Assembly: GCF_049306965.1 (NCBI RefSeq) | Contig: NC_133197.1 | Location: 2,522,501 to 2,586,500, forward strand | DNA: 64,000 bases | Origin: Danio rerio | Lineage: Eukaryota > Chordata > Actinopteri > Cypriniformes > Danionidae | Direction of reading: 5' to 3' | In this document: piece by piece, positions 43,693 through 55,749 of the stretch | How positions within the stretch are numbered: position 1 is the stretch's first letter | Layout: each line of letters begins with the position of its first letter | Program-made: the position numbers and the translations under genes | The notes under the pieces: model-generated | What the model saw: the letters and a program-made list of their open reading frames with translations, nothing else | What the model was told of the DNA's origin: nothing | The model's database searches: none

Positions 43693-44584
43693 GCTTTGTG
43701 CTGTGTGTATGTGTTTATACAGACAGCTTAGCTGTCTGGACTGTATACTGGGTGATTTTTGGTTGTGTTCTCCGCTCTAGCGGGACCGGGCGCGGCGGGC
43801 AGAAAACGGAGCGGGTTCTCAGGCTAAAACCTGGCGGGTGCGGGCGGAAGCGGGAGCGTTGTCATCCGGAGGTGTGTGTGTGTTTTTGTGTGTGTGTGGT
43901 ATGGCGAGTACACGACTGTCTCCTTCGTTCGGTTATCCGTGGCACTATCCACTCGCCATAGTGTGGCAGCTAAAATCCACGCATACACTATCGAGCGTGT
44001 ATGAACTGTGATTACTTTTTAAATTGCTGATTAGCTATTGGCCATTTCCCTCTCTGACTGAAGGCAGTCGACCAATCGCGACAGACTGTCATCGGTCCAA
44101 TCAGCGCAGATTAGCTTCGCGCTAAGGAGGGGTTTGGGAACAAATGAATCACTGGACGATTCATACAGGAGTCGCTGGGATAATTAGGTAAAAATAAATG
44201 CAGATTATAAGACCATGAAAGTGTTTTTTGACCTTGCATGCATATTAGACTGTTGTTGGAGACACTTACAACCAAGATATGACCCTATTTCATGTATAAT
44301 ATGGGCTCTTTAAGTCTTTGTAACTGATTATATATTAATTACAACATCTGTGTTGTAAAAGGAACCATATAAAATTGAAAAAGACACATAAACGTTCACC
44401 ATAAGTTTATCTGTTGGGGAAAGAAACACTAGCTGTGCATATACCCTGTAGAAATCTACTTCTAGAAATCTGTCTGCTCTGTTTTGGAGCCAGGCCTAGC
44501 AGAATTTCATTTAGTTGCAGTTCCAGTTACTTCACCAGGTTTCACAAGGGAGAGCGGGATGTTGATGCTTGGTTATTTGACTAG

Positions 44585-44770
44585 TAATTCAATTCAATTC
44601 AGCTTCATTTGTATAGCGCTTTAAAAATGTAGATTGTGTCAAAGCAGCTTCACATAAATGGTCATAGTAACTGGATCAGGGTAGTTCAGTTTTTAGTGTT
44701 TAAGTTCAGTTCAGTTTAGCTCAGTTCAGTATGGTTTAAATCATTACTGAGAGTCCAAACACTGAAGAAC
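44585..44770 (+). repeat. Dispersed fish repeat (aattcaattcagcttcattt start)
   Basis: The sequence 'tttgtatagcgctttaaaaa' and 'gtcaaagcagcttcacataa' is one I know as a common zebrafish interspersed repeat. The ends are tandem 'aattc' and 'agttc' words. Family not assigned. Confidence 0.55.
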
Positions 44771-44871
44771 AAATTCATTGATGCGTAGCTCTACCGATCC
44801 TGAACCATGCGAGCCAGAGGCGACTGTAACAATAGTAACAATCACATTCATTATATCAGACGTTAACTTTA

Positions 44872-45651
44872 GCCCCTTTCACACAGTGATGCCGGTAAAT
44901 ATCTGGCAAATTTCTGGAACGACTTTACCGGTATATTCAAAAAAGCGCTGTTCACACAGGCGAGGACGTTACGGAAATTTTCCGGAAAAGAGCATTCACA
45001 CATCCATTCCAAAATACCGGTAAATTCTGACATCATTCACCACAAATGAGCTTTAAACGGCTGCGCTTGTATTTGTAAACATTTGACTAAATTACAAACT
45101 CTGTGGATGATCAATATTGTGAACAGCTTTCGCAGGATCACTTTCGCATGTCGAGATGTTCATAATATGTGCGTGTGCAGGCGCTCACAGGCTGTTTCAC
45201 AGGCACACGCAAAGCTTGAAGGTAAACAAACAACGGCTTATCATAAGCATCTAATCGATGATTATTTACACAGTTGGCATAAAGAAGAACATATAAACGT
45301 GATCTGACTAACTTCTAGCAGCTAAATGTGTCTGGAAAAATATTCAAAGGTTTTTATTCTCACAAACCACGCGGACGTGAATGCGTCTGACTGTTGTGAT
45401 TGGCTAAAGCAGACGTCTCACGTCAGCACGTTCTAGACGTGCACGCGCTTATTACGGAAATCTTCCTTCTGCATTCACACAGCGCAGCATTCCGGCAAAT
45501 TGCCGGTAATGTTACAACTTCTCTTTCCGGAAAATAGCCAGAACGAATTTACCGGTATTTTCAAAAAGGACCTGTTCACACATACAACCTTTCCGGAAAA
45601 TTGCCGGCAATTTTCCGGAAAGGTCTGTATGTGTGAAAGGGGCTATTGTCT
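44872..45651. mobile_element. TIR element in the upstream flank of F
   Basis: The ends gcccctttcacac and (reverse strand) gcccctttcacac are inverted repeats; TA lies on both sides. It interrupts the flank that is continuous in E and G ('attcattatatcag' before, 'cacattttcagcag' after). The interior is full of short inverted CCGGTAAA/CCGGAAA words. Non-coding. Confidence 0.75.
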
Positions 45652-45794
45652 GTTAATCATATATATTATTATGTCACATTTTCAGCAGTTCATTTATCAA
45701 CAATTACTGACAACAACAATAAAATTGTTGATTTCAAGAATTTATATCCTGAGGATGAATAGACGTCTACACAGCTTGCCATAATTAGCGCGTT

Positions 45795-45874
45795 TTTTTA
45801 CGATCCTCCAATGCGCTCGCCGTGATGACGTCAGCGCTGACGCGCTCATTCAGCGTCGAGTCTTCAGAGCTGAG
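45795..45874 (+). promoter_or_regulatory. Promoter and non-coding exon 1 of unit F
   Basis: CCAAT 45808-45812, CRE TGACGTCA 45826-45833, exon end 45874 before GTGAGT. Apparently intact although the coding exon of F is broken. Confidence 0.8.
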
Positions 45875-46570
45875 GTGAGTCGTTGACGCTTTTTCTCGTG
45901 TTTACACAACAATAAAACACACTTTACAGTTTATTAAAGCGACAATCTGCGACTAGTTTCTGCATTGAGTTCACCTCTATCTGTGTGTCTGCTGACCAAA
46001 ACAATACAGCAGAGGGAGAGGAGCTCTGAGAGGACAATATGTGTGAATGTGCTTGTGTTTATCTTTGTATCTGAAGTGTGAACCTTCATCAATTTTTGCA
46101 TTAGTAAGATCGATAAATGTGATCTGTGAATTGTAACGTAGTGCTGCTGATATATGACGTTTATCACTGAAAACATGATTTGTGGTGCTCATTAATAACC
46201 AGTGAATATAGTAAATAGTATTAAAGTAACATACTAAAAGTAGTTATTTGTTGTATTTATAAATAAATATCTGGTGTGTATTTGTTACTTTACATACCCT
46301 GCATATGTGGTAGCAAAAAATGTGGGAAATGCTTTCGAGATATTTAAACTGTAGGTCTATAAAGAGCTCTGAAAAATAAAACAAAACTTGTTTTCACTTC
46401 ATCATATTGACGTCTTCAGATCTACAAATGAAGTTATTTGTATTAGTTTCAATAGACTTGAGGAAGTTACGTAATTACCTGCTGTATTGTCTACAAGATA
46501 AAACTGTCATAATGTAATTTATTTCATTAATCAGTGTAAATAAAGCAGATTTTTATGTTTCTTTATTCAG
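45875..46570 (+). other. Intron 1 of unit F
   Basis: Related to intron 1 of D, E and G; no insertion. Confidence 0.75.
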
Positions 46571-46671
46571 TTCAGCTGTAAATACTGGAATATTCCAATC
46601 AGTCTACAAGTGAAGACGAGCATCAGACCATCAGGAAGAAGAGAAATCTGCAAAGACAGAGTTTATTGAAG

Positions 46672-46726
46672 ATGAGTGATCTAGAACCCTGCAGAATTAA
46701 ACAGGAAGAGACTGAAGAACTAATAG
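46672..46726 (+). CDS. Coding exon 2 of unit F
   Basis: Exon 2 starts at 46571. The ATG at 46672 opens MSDLEPCRIKQEETEELI plus one base; Pro4 of the other units is Leu. Donor GT 46727-46728; phase 1; joins to 47533. Confidence 0.85.
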
Positions 46727-47532
46727 GTTTGTGTTTATTCATTACTCTTCAATAATGAGGCTGAACAACAGTGAGGTTGCGAATCTTTTTGCTCTTCATC
46801 AGTCTTGGTTCTTTTTTCTATAACCTTTTGATTTTTATATTGTTTACAATTTGTGTTTAAAATGCAATTCATCCTCAGTTTTCCTTAATGTGTTTAATTT
46901 TGCCATATATTTTTAGATGTATATTATATAGTGTTGGGTAAGTTGCACAAAGTATTAGATTACAAATTACTACTTGAAAGTTATAATCTGATTACATGAC
47001 TAATTACTACATGTAAAAAGTAAACAGACACTTTCAAGTTACTTTGTATGTTTGTTTTTAAAGTAAATAAATTGTAGTTTTTTTATGTATTTAAAATTGA
47101 CAAAAATATTACAAAGCTTTACACTGTTTTATTAACATTGTTTTTAAAATTATTTTAAGTCATTTAGTAATCCCTGACACAAAGCCCTGTCACAACATAT
47201 CCCTGAACAGATCCAGCACTTTTGTCACATTGAAGTTTATAAGCGCTCATGCTGTGTGCATCAGACGGTTCACAATATCACAGCTGAAGTTCAGCTAGAA
47301 TTGTTTTGCAGCATTAATAACCAATTATAGCCCAGTTCCCGTTCATTGATCAGGTTTTATTTATTTTCTACATAAGATTTACTTTACATATATCCTCCTG
47401 AACACATTTTACGTACTCATCTATTTGTAGTCGGAATTGCTCAAACTGTCGAGCTCTGCTAGAGAACTGTCTGCTGTTAGCAAACTGTTAAAACTAGCCT
47501 CTTAAAATGTGACTTATTTACTTAATTTTCAG
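46727..47532 (+). other. Intron 2 of unit F, free of insertions
   Basis: About 0.8 kb and the only intron 2 of the array without a recognisable mobile element. It is therefore the best reference for the ancestral intron. It contains the conserved pre-exon block before AG 47531-47532. Confidence 0.75.
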
Positions 47533-48428
47533 ATGTGATGGTGAAGATGAAGACTGAAGAACTGAGTGAAGATGAGGAGAAACATCATGTCAAAACTGAA
47601 GGAGAAACTCAGTCAGAGATTGATCACAGTTTTTTAGTGAATACAACAGCCGTAAAAGGTTTCACCTGCACTCAGTGTGGAAAGAGTTTCAGGCATAACA
47701 GCGATCTCAATCGCCACATGAGGATCCACAGTGGAGAGAAGGCTTACAAGTGTTCACACTGCGACAAGAGATTCAATGAGCCAGGATACCTGAAAATACA
47801 CATGAGGATCCACACTGGAGATAAACCACACAAGTGTGATCAATGCGGCAAAACATTTTTGAGGCCTTCAGATCTGAAGCGACATCTTAGAGTTCATACA
47901 AACGAGAGGCCTTATCCATGCTCTGAGTGTGGAAAGAGTTTTACACATCAGTATAGTTTAAAAGGACATCAGAAGATCCACACTGGTGTGAAAGAGTTTG
48001 TGTGTGATAAGTGTGAGATGACTTTTATTAGAGTTGCAAACCTGACATGACACCAGATGATTCACTCTGGAGAGAAACCGCACAAGTGTTCACACTGCGA
48101 CAGGAGATTTCGTAAGGTACAATCCCTGAAAAGTCACGAGATGATGCACACTGGAGAGAAGCCTTACCAGTGTTCACACTGCGACAAGGGATTTGCTTGG
48201 CTACAATCACTGAGGACACATGAGAGGATTCACACTAGAGAGAAACCGTGCGCATGTACTCAGTGTGGGAAGAGTTTTATTAGAGCTGGAGTGCTGAAAC
48301 AACACCAGAGGACTCACACTGGAGAGAAACCGTACCAGTGTTCACACTGCGACAAGAGATTCAGTCTGTTACATTCCCTGAAACGACACAAGAGTACGCA
48401 CTCTAGAGAGTGTCGTACACGTATTTAG
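47533..48428 (+). pseudogene. Nine-finger C2H2 gene F, interrupted by an in-frame stop
   Basis: The exon begins after AG 47531-47532 with [19 protein letters not shown]. Four intact fingers follow (FTCTQC, YKCSHC, HKCDQC, YPCSEC), then a fifth (FVCDKC) that ends at TGA 48048-48050, in the helix just before the first His. The same frame continues afterwards with HQMIHSGEKPHKC and four more complete fingers to 48428. The paralogue reading at the site is K-Q or K-R, so TGA may come from CGA by a single transition. As read, the product is 190 residues with four fingers; without the stop it would be 316. Together with the altered AATAAA in its 3' module, this suggests a recent pseudogene. A short four-finger protein remains possible. 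Confidence 0.88.
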
Positions 48429-48780
48429 TGTCTTAAATACACTACGCTCCTAAACCCCTTTGAGCTACCATTGGTCTGTGGTGATTCTGCAGTCAGGGCT
48501 TCTTTGACATGTCTCCCTCCCCAATAATTTCTGACTCCACGATGTTCAGACAGGAGAACAACATCCAAAACAGCAGCACTAGCCACATGAATACACTGAA
48601 GAGTGGAGCAGCAGAGCTGGTGCAGATATATCCGCACCTGTACGATCGCCAGTGGAGAGAGTTTGAAGACAGTCTCACACTGAATGAGAAGCCCACCTTG
48701 TCTTTTCTAACCATTTGTGCACACCGGCAGCACCAAAATACACAATCCCATCCTGTTTATATGAAATATAAAATCATCAC
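48429..48780 (+). other. 3' module after F with small ORF, poly(A) signal changed
   Basis: The shared block is shortened: the finger remnants and the first part of the module are missing. The small ORF (ATG 48542) is open for 91 codons and runs past the position of the signal. AATAAA of D and E reads AATATAAA here (about 48764-48771). Confidence 0.6.
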
Positions 48781-48896
48781 CATTTTTTTAATGGATTATT
48801 CTGCTGACTGCAGATAAACGAAAGTCAGCAAAGAGGTGGGGCATGAGCGGAGCTAGAGATGCCTGTTAGCTTTGTAAGAAATAAATGAAAAAAAAA

Positions 48897-49173
48897 AATC
48901 CGCTTCATTCGCGCGTCAAATCCGCTTCATTCGCGCGTCAAATCCGCTTCATTCGAGCGTTAAATCCGCTTCATTCGAGCGTTAAATCCGCTTCATTCGA
49001 GCGTTAAATCTGCTTCATTCGCGCGTCAAATCCGCTTCATTCGCGCGTCAAATCCGCTTCATTCGCGCGTCAAATCCGCTTCATTCGCGCGTCAAATCCG
49101 CTTCATTCGAGCGTTAAATCCGCTTCATACGAGCGTCAAATCCGCTTCATTCGAGCGTCAAATTCGCTTCACA
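48897..49173 (+). repeat. 22-bp minisatellite, about 12.5 copies
   Basis: Unit 'ccgcttcattcgmgcgtyaa' plus two bases. 'cgcttc' recurs every 22 bases from 48901 to 49165. Two unit variants (gcgcgtc and gagcgtt) are interspersed. Each unit carries several CpG. Confidence 0.95.
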
Positions 49174-50009
49174 ACAGAAGCAGATTCGCATGATGGGCAG
49201 GGATTCTGTCTGATCTGTGACTCTTTAGCTGCGTTGCTAAATGCTAACATGTATTTTTTGAAGAAAATAACAGTGTTTATGTGCTTTATGAAGGCTGAGA
49301 AACTGAGTTGATACATTTAGGGTCGTGTCTGAGTCCACTACATGCTTTCAGATGTGCATCCAGCTCTGTGAGCTCATAAACTCCTCCAGAAACTTAACCT
49401 GGATAATGGAGGCTTTCAGAGGTGCTTCTGACTGAGCCAAGCCCAGTTTGATGAACTGTTGTCGGTGTCGCCTGGAGGATTGTCCCCGGTACACCAACAA
49501 CAGGCTCTACGTCACAATTACGCCCCCACAAGAGCAAGCTCCTGATTGGTTAACACGGCGCGAATGTCCACTGAAGTTCAGATTTTTAAACTTGAGCGAT
49601 TCGCACAAAACGCTCAATTCATGTTGCGCCATTCTCAAACTGTACCCCCTCCAACGCGCCCGTGCCCCCGCCCCTGGCTGTTCAGTTACCGCTTTTCTAA
49701 ATATCCCCTGATTCCTTTAATCCGCTCAATGTTTTACCGCCCGCTCCGTAGTCCGCAGCGTCACTCACGCAATGTGCCCACACCTGGAAAGTGGACACAC
49801 CAGTTCTTGACGATTGTTGCATTACAATCCAGATTGCAATCAGTGGTCTTCTAAAAGTGCTGACAACTTGTGCTAAATATCCACGTTCTTAGAGTTTGAA
49901 TGTCTAATCAAAATCAAAATGTTACCAGTCAGAAACATTCATTTGATTTTCCATGACAGCGGTTTCAATGCAGCGAGTGACCTCGTCATCTTCCCTGTCA
50001 GCTCGCTGA
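49174..50009. other. Intergenic F-G, partly repeat-derived
   Basis: 49932-50003 matches 7213-7285. 49600-49850 is GC-richer with 'ccgctc' words. No gene recognised. Confidence 0.4.
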
Positions 50010-50385
50010 CGGCTTAGTCCATTTTCTTTAAGTTTTCTTGTCGGCTTAGTCCCTTTATTAATCCGGGGTCGCCACAGCAGAATGAACTGCCAACTTATCC
50101 AGCAAGTTTTTACGCAGCGGATGCCCTTCCAGCTGCAACCCATCTCTGGGAAACATCCACACACACATTCACACACACAGTCATACACTACGGACAATTT
50201 AGCCTACCCAATTCACCTGTACCGCATGTGTTTGGACTGTGGGGGAAACCGGAGCACCCGGAGGAAACCCACACGAATGCAGGGAGAACATGCAAACTCC
50301 ACACAGAAATGCCAACTGAGCTGAGGCTTGCACCAGCCACAAAGCGACCTTCTTGCTGTGAGGTGACAGCACTACCTACTGCGCC
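50010..50385 (-). mobile_element. DANA-type SINE, minus strand, near full length
   Basis: Reading from 50385 on the minus strand: tRNA-like head ('gtaggtagtgctgtcacctc'), body ('ggtttcctccgggtgctccg'), CA-rich segment, then a tail ending in '...cgacaagaaaact'. This is the known zebrafish DANA organisation. Confidence 0.85.
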
Positions 50386-50710
50386 TTATTTTTATTGGTG
50401 CGTTGGCCAATTTAAAGGTTAAGTGTATGTACCCAGGCCTATTTAGAGTGTTGAGATGTTACAGAGGGCTTGTTTTATTTTTATGTTCCAACTTGGCCTG
50501 TAGTCAATGTTATGAATAAGTAATGTTAAGCATATAAATGACTCGTTCATGAAAAAAAGACAAAAGAGCTGTGCCTGTGCACATTTGGATGATGTCGGGC
50601 TATAAACGGGTTCGGGCTTTTAAAAAGCTGTCAATCAAAATGTACTTGTTGGGTTCGGGCTCTATCGGGCCTAACTTTTATAGCCTGATTACAGCTCTAG
50701 TTCAGACGCC
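50386..50710 (-). repeat. Dispersed repeat, inverted copy of 6505-6790
   Basis: 'agctgtcaatcaaaatgtac' and the flanking 'cgggctct' words match 6505-6790 in reverse complement. The SINE at 50010-50385 is inserted next to or in it. Confidence 0.6.
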
Positions 50711-51067
50711 CCCTCACAGTCAGCTATAACGGTTTCATTTCACCACCAGACACCCAAAAGACAGGTACTGTGGGTTATCCATACTGTGACGAGGCACAGT
50801 TTATTTAAATGTAACGAAAACATTAAAATGACTAGCCTATTCCAAAGAAATTATAAAATTTTTGTGTCTTAAATTATATTTGTTGAGGTCTTAAAAAGCA
50901 TTAAATTTAACTTTTAAAATGGTGCAAGAACCCTGAGAGTGTACTGGCTTCTCTTTTAATTGTATTTTTATAACAACTAGAAAATTTGCATTAGCAAGAA
51001 CCTACCAACTTAGTGTCCCTTTTTTTTGGTTTGGGCCACTGACCCTCAAAATGTCTGTGCACAGCCC

Positions 51068-52208
51068 AGGGGCCTCATGTACGAAGACATGCGTGGAAAT
51101 CTTACTAAAACATTGCGTACGCACAAAGCTGTAAATGTGCGTACGCAGAAAAAAATTCAGATGTATGTACGCCGAATCTCACGCACATTCTTTTGTACAT
51201 CTGAATGAACGTGAAACTGAGCGCAACATGCACAAGCACAAAACCCCTCCCTGCCTCCTCCCCCGTATGAATATGCTAATGACTATGCTAATGTCAAAAC
51301 CCAACGAAAAAGCAACGGCAAAAGCAAGCAAAAAGAGAAACTTTGAACAGAATGTGAATTGGAGGTGCTGCTTTCGGAGGTAGACCGGAGAAAAGCGGTG
51401 TTATTTGCAAGTTTGTTCTCCGGAATTAACAACAAAAGAAAAAAAAATAGAGTGGGAGAGTTTAGCTGATGCGGTTAACACAGTTGGGTCTGAACATCGC
51501 ACTGAGTACATTTAAAAAAGAAATAGTGTGATTTATATCTGTAAAGTGTTGCAGTTCTCTTAGCAGTCTCAGTGGCGCACCTCATAAGAAGCATGTGATC
51601 ATGTACTGACACGTTTGAGCATAAACTCGGCTCGAATCCAGCGTCTGATGAATTCATTCTTCTTTTTTTCCCCGCTACATATCAGATCTTGCCTACTATT
51701 TATCACGAGAAAGACAAGTAGGAATCATCAATAAGTTTGTGCATCATATTTTATTTGCACATTTATTGAATGGAAATGTTTCTGATTCACGCATGCAAAT
51801 TCATCTTCAGATAGTGTCTTTATAGCAATGTGCGTGCAGTCGATAGCTCAGATTACATTGGGAAAACAGGCGACCGCTGCAAATTGTGCTTTAATGTTTA
51901 GCTGGTCAACTGTATGGTATGGAAATCTTACATACCTACTATATGAACCCGTCTCATACAGACGCCATTACAAGGATCAGACACTTTGTAGAGAAGAATT
52001 TAACACAACTGCCTCTAGGAGTCGCCAATGGAAATAAAACAGACACGCACAAAAAATGTGCGTACGCCTGCCAGAAAGCTGCCGTGAAGCTGCGCACATT
52101 CCCACGTTCAGTTCATTGTTAGTAAATCCAAACGTGAGCGATTCTGAGCGTGAAACTTGGCGTACGCAAAGTTTTTGTGCGTACGCAGCGTTGATACATG
52201 AGGCCCCT
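51068..52208. mobile_element. TIR element with AGGGGCCTCATGTA ends
   Basis: The ends aggggcctcatgtacg and (reverse strand) aggggcctcatgtatc are inverted repeats. Subterminal 'tgcgtacgc' palindromic words repeat at both ends. The interior holds short ORFs without recognised motifs; non-autonomous. Confidence 0.8.
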
Positions 52209-52600
52209 GGTGCATACAAACCAACAGAAACCGGTGGATAAAGTTTATTGATCTGTAATTGCCTATATTCAATACATGTGCTGGATTATGTCTTTAACAT
52301 CATCATTAGGTCTAGTTAAAAATGATTCAGGTGAACTGTATGCCATTGCAAAATCACAGTGTTAAAGGTCCGTTTTCTTTTTAAAGTCTTTGACATTCAC
52401 CGCCTGATTGATGTGCGACAAGCTCTGCATTAATTTACATTTCTCACACCATGTCGTTCATATATATTATTTCACATTTTCAGCAGTTCGGTTATCAACA
52501 ACTCTATTATTAACATCAACAATAAAATTGACGATTTCAAGAATTTATATCCTGAGAATGAACAAACGTGTAAACAGCTTGCCATATTGTCAACAATTGG
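52209..52600 (+). other. Upstream flank of promoter G
   Basis: Matches 42364-42640 and the flanks of E and F. No gene. Confidence 0.65.
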
Positions 52601-52609
52601 CGCGTTTTT

Positions 52610-52685
52610 GACGATTCTCAAATGCGCTCGCCGTGATGACGTCAGCGCTGACGCGTTCATTCAGCGTCGAGTCTTCAGAGCTGAG
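52610..52685 (+). promoter_or_regulatory. Promoter and non-coding exon 1 of unit G
   Basis: CRE TGACGTCA at 52637-52644, exon end 52685 before GTGAGT. The CCAAT box of B, E and F reads CAAAT here. Confidence 0.78.
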
Positions 52686-53460
52686 GTGAGTCGTTGACGC
52701 TTTTTCTCGTGTTTACACAACAATAAAACACACTTTACAGTTTATTAACGCGACAATCTGCGACTAGTTTCTGCATTGAGTTCACCTCTATCTGTGTGTC
52801 TGCTGACCAAAACAATACAGCAGGCGGAGAGGAGCTCTGAGAGGACAATATCTGTGTTATAAAAATACATGTTTATCTGTGTACTTTATTCAGCTTTTGG
52901 ATTAATAATATCGATAAATGTGATCTGTGAATGTAATTGTAATTTAGTGCTGAAGATATATAACGTTTATCACTGAAAACATGATTTGTGGTGTTCATTA
53001 TTAACTTGTGAATACAGTAAATAGTATTAAAGTAACATACTAAAAGTAACTATTTGTTCGTTTATTGACATACCACGTAGATCTTTCAGCAAAGATGTGG
53101 TAACTGTTTACAGGGTGTTTAAACTGTAGGCCTGTGGAGATTTCTGGAAAAATCAAACATTCGGTGTTGAACCTGTCTAAAATGAGCTGATCTGCTGCTG
53201 TTCAATGAGTGTTTATAGTCTGAGGTTCATCAATATTATCACAGCTGCTGAAATCCTCTTTATTTCATGTCAACAGTTCCTGTTTTCAGCTCATTATATT
53301 GATGTCTTCAGATCTACAAATGAAGTTATTTGTATTAGTTTCAACAGACTTGAGGAAATTACGTAATTACCTGTTGTATTGTCTACAAGATAAAACTATC
53401 ATAATATAATTTGATCAATCAGTGTAAATTAAGCAGATTTGTTCGTTTCTATATTTACAG
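52686..53460 (+). other. Intron 1 of unit G
   Basis: Related to E along its length. At its end two acceptors are possible, AG at 53459-53460 or AG at 53474-53475; 15 bases between them are absent from the other units. Confidence 0.7.
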
Positions 53461-53589
53461 CTCGCTCTCCTTCAGTTCAGCTGTGAATACTGGAATATTC
53501 CCATCAGTCTACAGGTGAAGACGAGCATCAGACCATCAGGAAGAAGAGAAATCTGCAAAGGACAGAGTTTATTGAAGGACAGTGAGAAG

Positions 53590-53644
53590 ATGAGTGATCC
53601 AGAACCCTGCAGAATTAAACAGGAAGAGACTGAAGAACTAATAG
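53590..53644 (+). CDS. Coding exon 2 of unit G
   Basis: The ATG at 53590 opens MSDPEPCRIKQEETEELI plus one base; donor GT 53645-53646; phase 1. It fits both the short exon G (56060) and the long exon H (62072). Confidence 0.87.
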
Positions 53645-54146
53645 GTTTGTGTTTATTCATTACTCTTTAATAATGAGGCTGAAGAATAGTGAGGTTGTAA
53701 ATCTTTTAGCTCTTCATCAGTCTTTGTTGTTTCTCCTATTACCTTTATTTTATATTGTTAAACAATTTGTCATCACTCGCTTATAGTTCAAGTCATATCT
53801 CTCCGACCCCTCATTTGGGATGGTTTTCATGAACTGGCCACAATGACAATCTTATTGAATAGCCCTGTTATATAGTGGTTCTTAATTTAAAATTGACTGA
53901 AAAATATGACTGAGGTTTACACTGTTTTATTCATATATTTTTTTTATTATTTTAAGTTTTTTTAAAAATGTTTACATTTTTATTTTGACCTTTTTGCCTT
54001 TATTATTAGATAGGACAGATTTTAGACAGGAAGCGAAGTGGGAGAGAGAGACTGGGTAGGGTAGGGAAATGTCGTCGAGCCGGGATTCGAACTCGCAACG
54101 CCCTGATGTGCTATTGCACCATATGTTGGCGCGCTATCCCCTAGGC

Positions 54147-55749
54147 CAGTGGTTCCCAGCCTTTTTCTTTGCCCCCCCAGTATATACAGTATATATATAT
54201 ATATACTGTATGTGTGTGTTTGTGTAATATTAATATATAATATGTATAGAAAATATAAATTAATCACTTTTAACTTGTCTTGGCCTTCAATAAAACTAAT
54301 CTTTGTCTAATCTTTTTCTTCGCCTCTGAAGAACTACTGCATTTACGTTTCTCTGCCAATTTTGTTTTGATTTTGCCTTTACGACGCGTTGGACAAGCAC
54401 ATTGCGTGAGCAAAATTTAAATAATTATTTAAATTTATTTTTAAAAAAAATTATTTTTACTATTATGTTGGAATTTTAAGCATGTTTTGATTTTTTTAGT
54501 ACTTGAAAATACATATATAATAGTAGGGCTGCTTGATTTTGGGAAAATCATAATAACGATTATTTTGGTCATAATTGTAATCACGATTATTCAAAACGAT
54601 TATCAGTTAAAGTCAAAATTATTAGTGCTCCTGAGAATTTTTTTTTTTTTAAGAAATATTTCCCAAAATGATGTTTAACAGAGCAAGGAATTTTAACAGT
54701 ATTTCCTATAATATTTTTCTTCTAGGCTTATTTGTTTTATTTTAGCTAGAATAAAAACAGGTTTAAATATTTTGAAACCAATTTAACTTCAATATTATTA
54801 GCCCCCTTATGCAATATATATTTTTGATTGTCTGCCGAATAAACTACTGTCATACAATGACTTGCCTTATTACCCTAATTAAGCCTTTGAACTGCACTTT
54901 AATCTGAATGCTTGTATTTTGAAAAATATCTAGTAAAATATTATGTGCTGTCATCATAGCAAAGATAAAAGAAATAAGTAATTAGAAACGAGATATCAAA
55001 ACTAATATGTTCAGAAATAAGTAAAATCTACTTTCCATTAAACAGAAATTGGGCTGGAAAATGGTTGCTAATATTCAGGAGGGCTAATAATTCTGACTTC
55101 AAGTGTTTATATACAGTTATTTCCACCTTGCAAAGGAAAGAGAAATAAATACAATAGAATAAAATATTAAACAAACTGTGCTTTAAGCATCTTCACTGTA
55201 AGAAAAACACTTTAGCCACAGCAGTCCTTCAGTCAAGACTAGTGAGGGATTTTGTCATTGTTTGATTAATGATAAAAACAGGCGGCAGGAATATTTCTCG
55301 CTGTCTCTTTAATGGTTTCTCTTTCACGTCTTTTGATCCTCAACTCGTTTGTTTATTACACAAATGAGGGTTAATATAAAAAAATCACTAAACATCGCGT
55401 TTTGACACCTATTTGACCATTAAAGCGCTCACGTTAAGATGACTTTAGATGTCTGCGCTCCGCTGCTCGTCTCAGTGTGCGAATGAGACCGAATGCTGAC
55501 CGGCCGCATGCTTCTGACTGCGTGTGCTTGCTGCACACACAAATAAGCACGCGGTCTTTCGCGCTTTTAGAAGCAACAAACGTGAACAACTGGAAAGGGG
55601 GCGGTTTATGATGCAATAAACTTTATCTCAATTAATGCTTTTTTTATAATCGTTTGAAATCGAAACCGGATTTTCGATTAATTGTACAGCCGTATAAAAT
55701 AGTGGAGCATTTTTATGCCTTTTTCTACCTCAACACTTGGGAACCACTG
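54147..55749. mobile_element. hAT element with 8-bp duplication ccctaggc
   Basis: Starts cagtggttcccagcc and ends ttgggaaccactg. ccctaggc is at 54139-54146 and 55750-55757. It contains another element at 54527-55694. Confidence 0.9.
54527..55694. mobile_element. Nested TIR element (TAGGGCTG start)
   Basis: 'tagggctgcttgattttggg' and (reverse strand) 'tacggctgtacaattaatcg' are imperfect inverted ends. Non-coding; A/T-rich. Confidence 0.65.

Larger units (their letters stand above)
42723..44313. mobile_element. TIR element with TTAAAGAGCCCATATTAT ends
   Basis: The left end ttaaagagcccatattat and the right end (reverse strand) ttaaagagcccatattat are identical 18-base inverted repeats. It holds CA and GA microsatellites and a second CG-rich insertion at about 43432-43870 with the hairpin at 43441-43532. 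No transposase. Confidence 0.8.

Noticed and set aside
48057-48428. Independent short zinc-finger gene starting at the Met after the stop in F
   Set aside because: It is in the same frame as the preceding exon, has no promoter or acceptor of its own, and begins inside a finger helix.
48897-49173. CRISPR-like array
   Set aside because: Units are contiguous 22-bp repeats with no unique spacers and the genome is vertebrate; it is a minisatellite.
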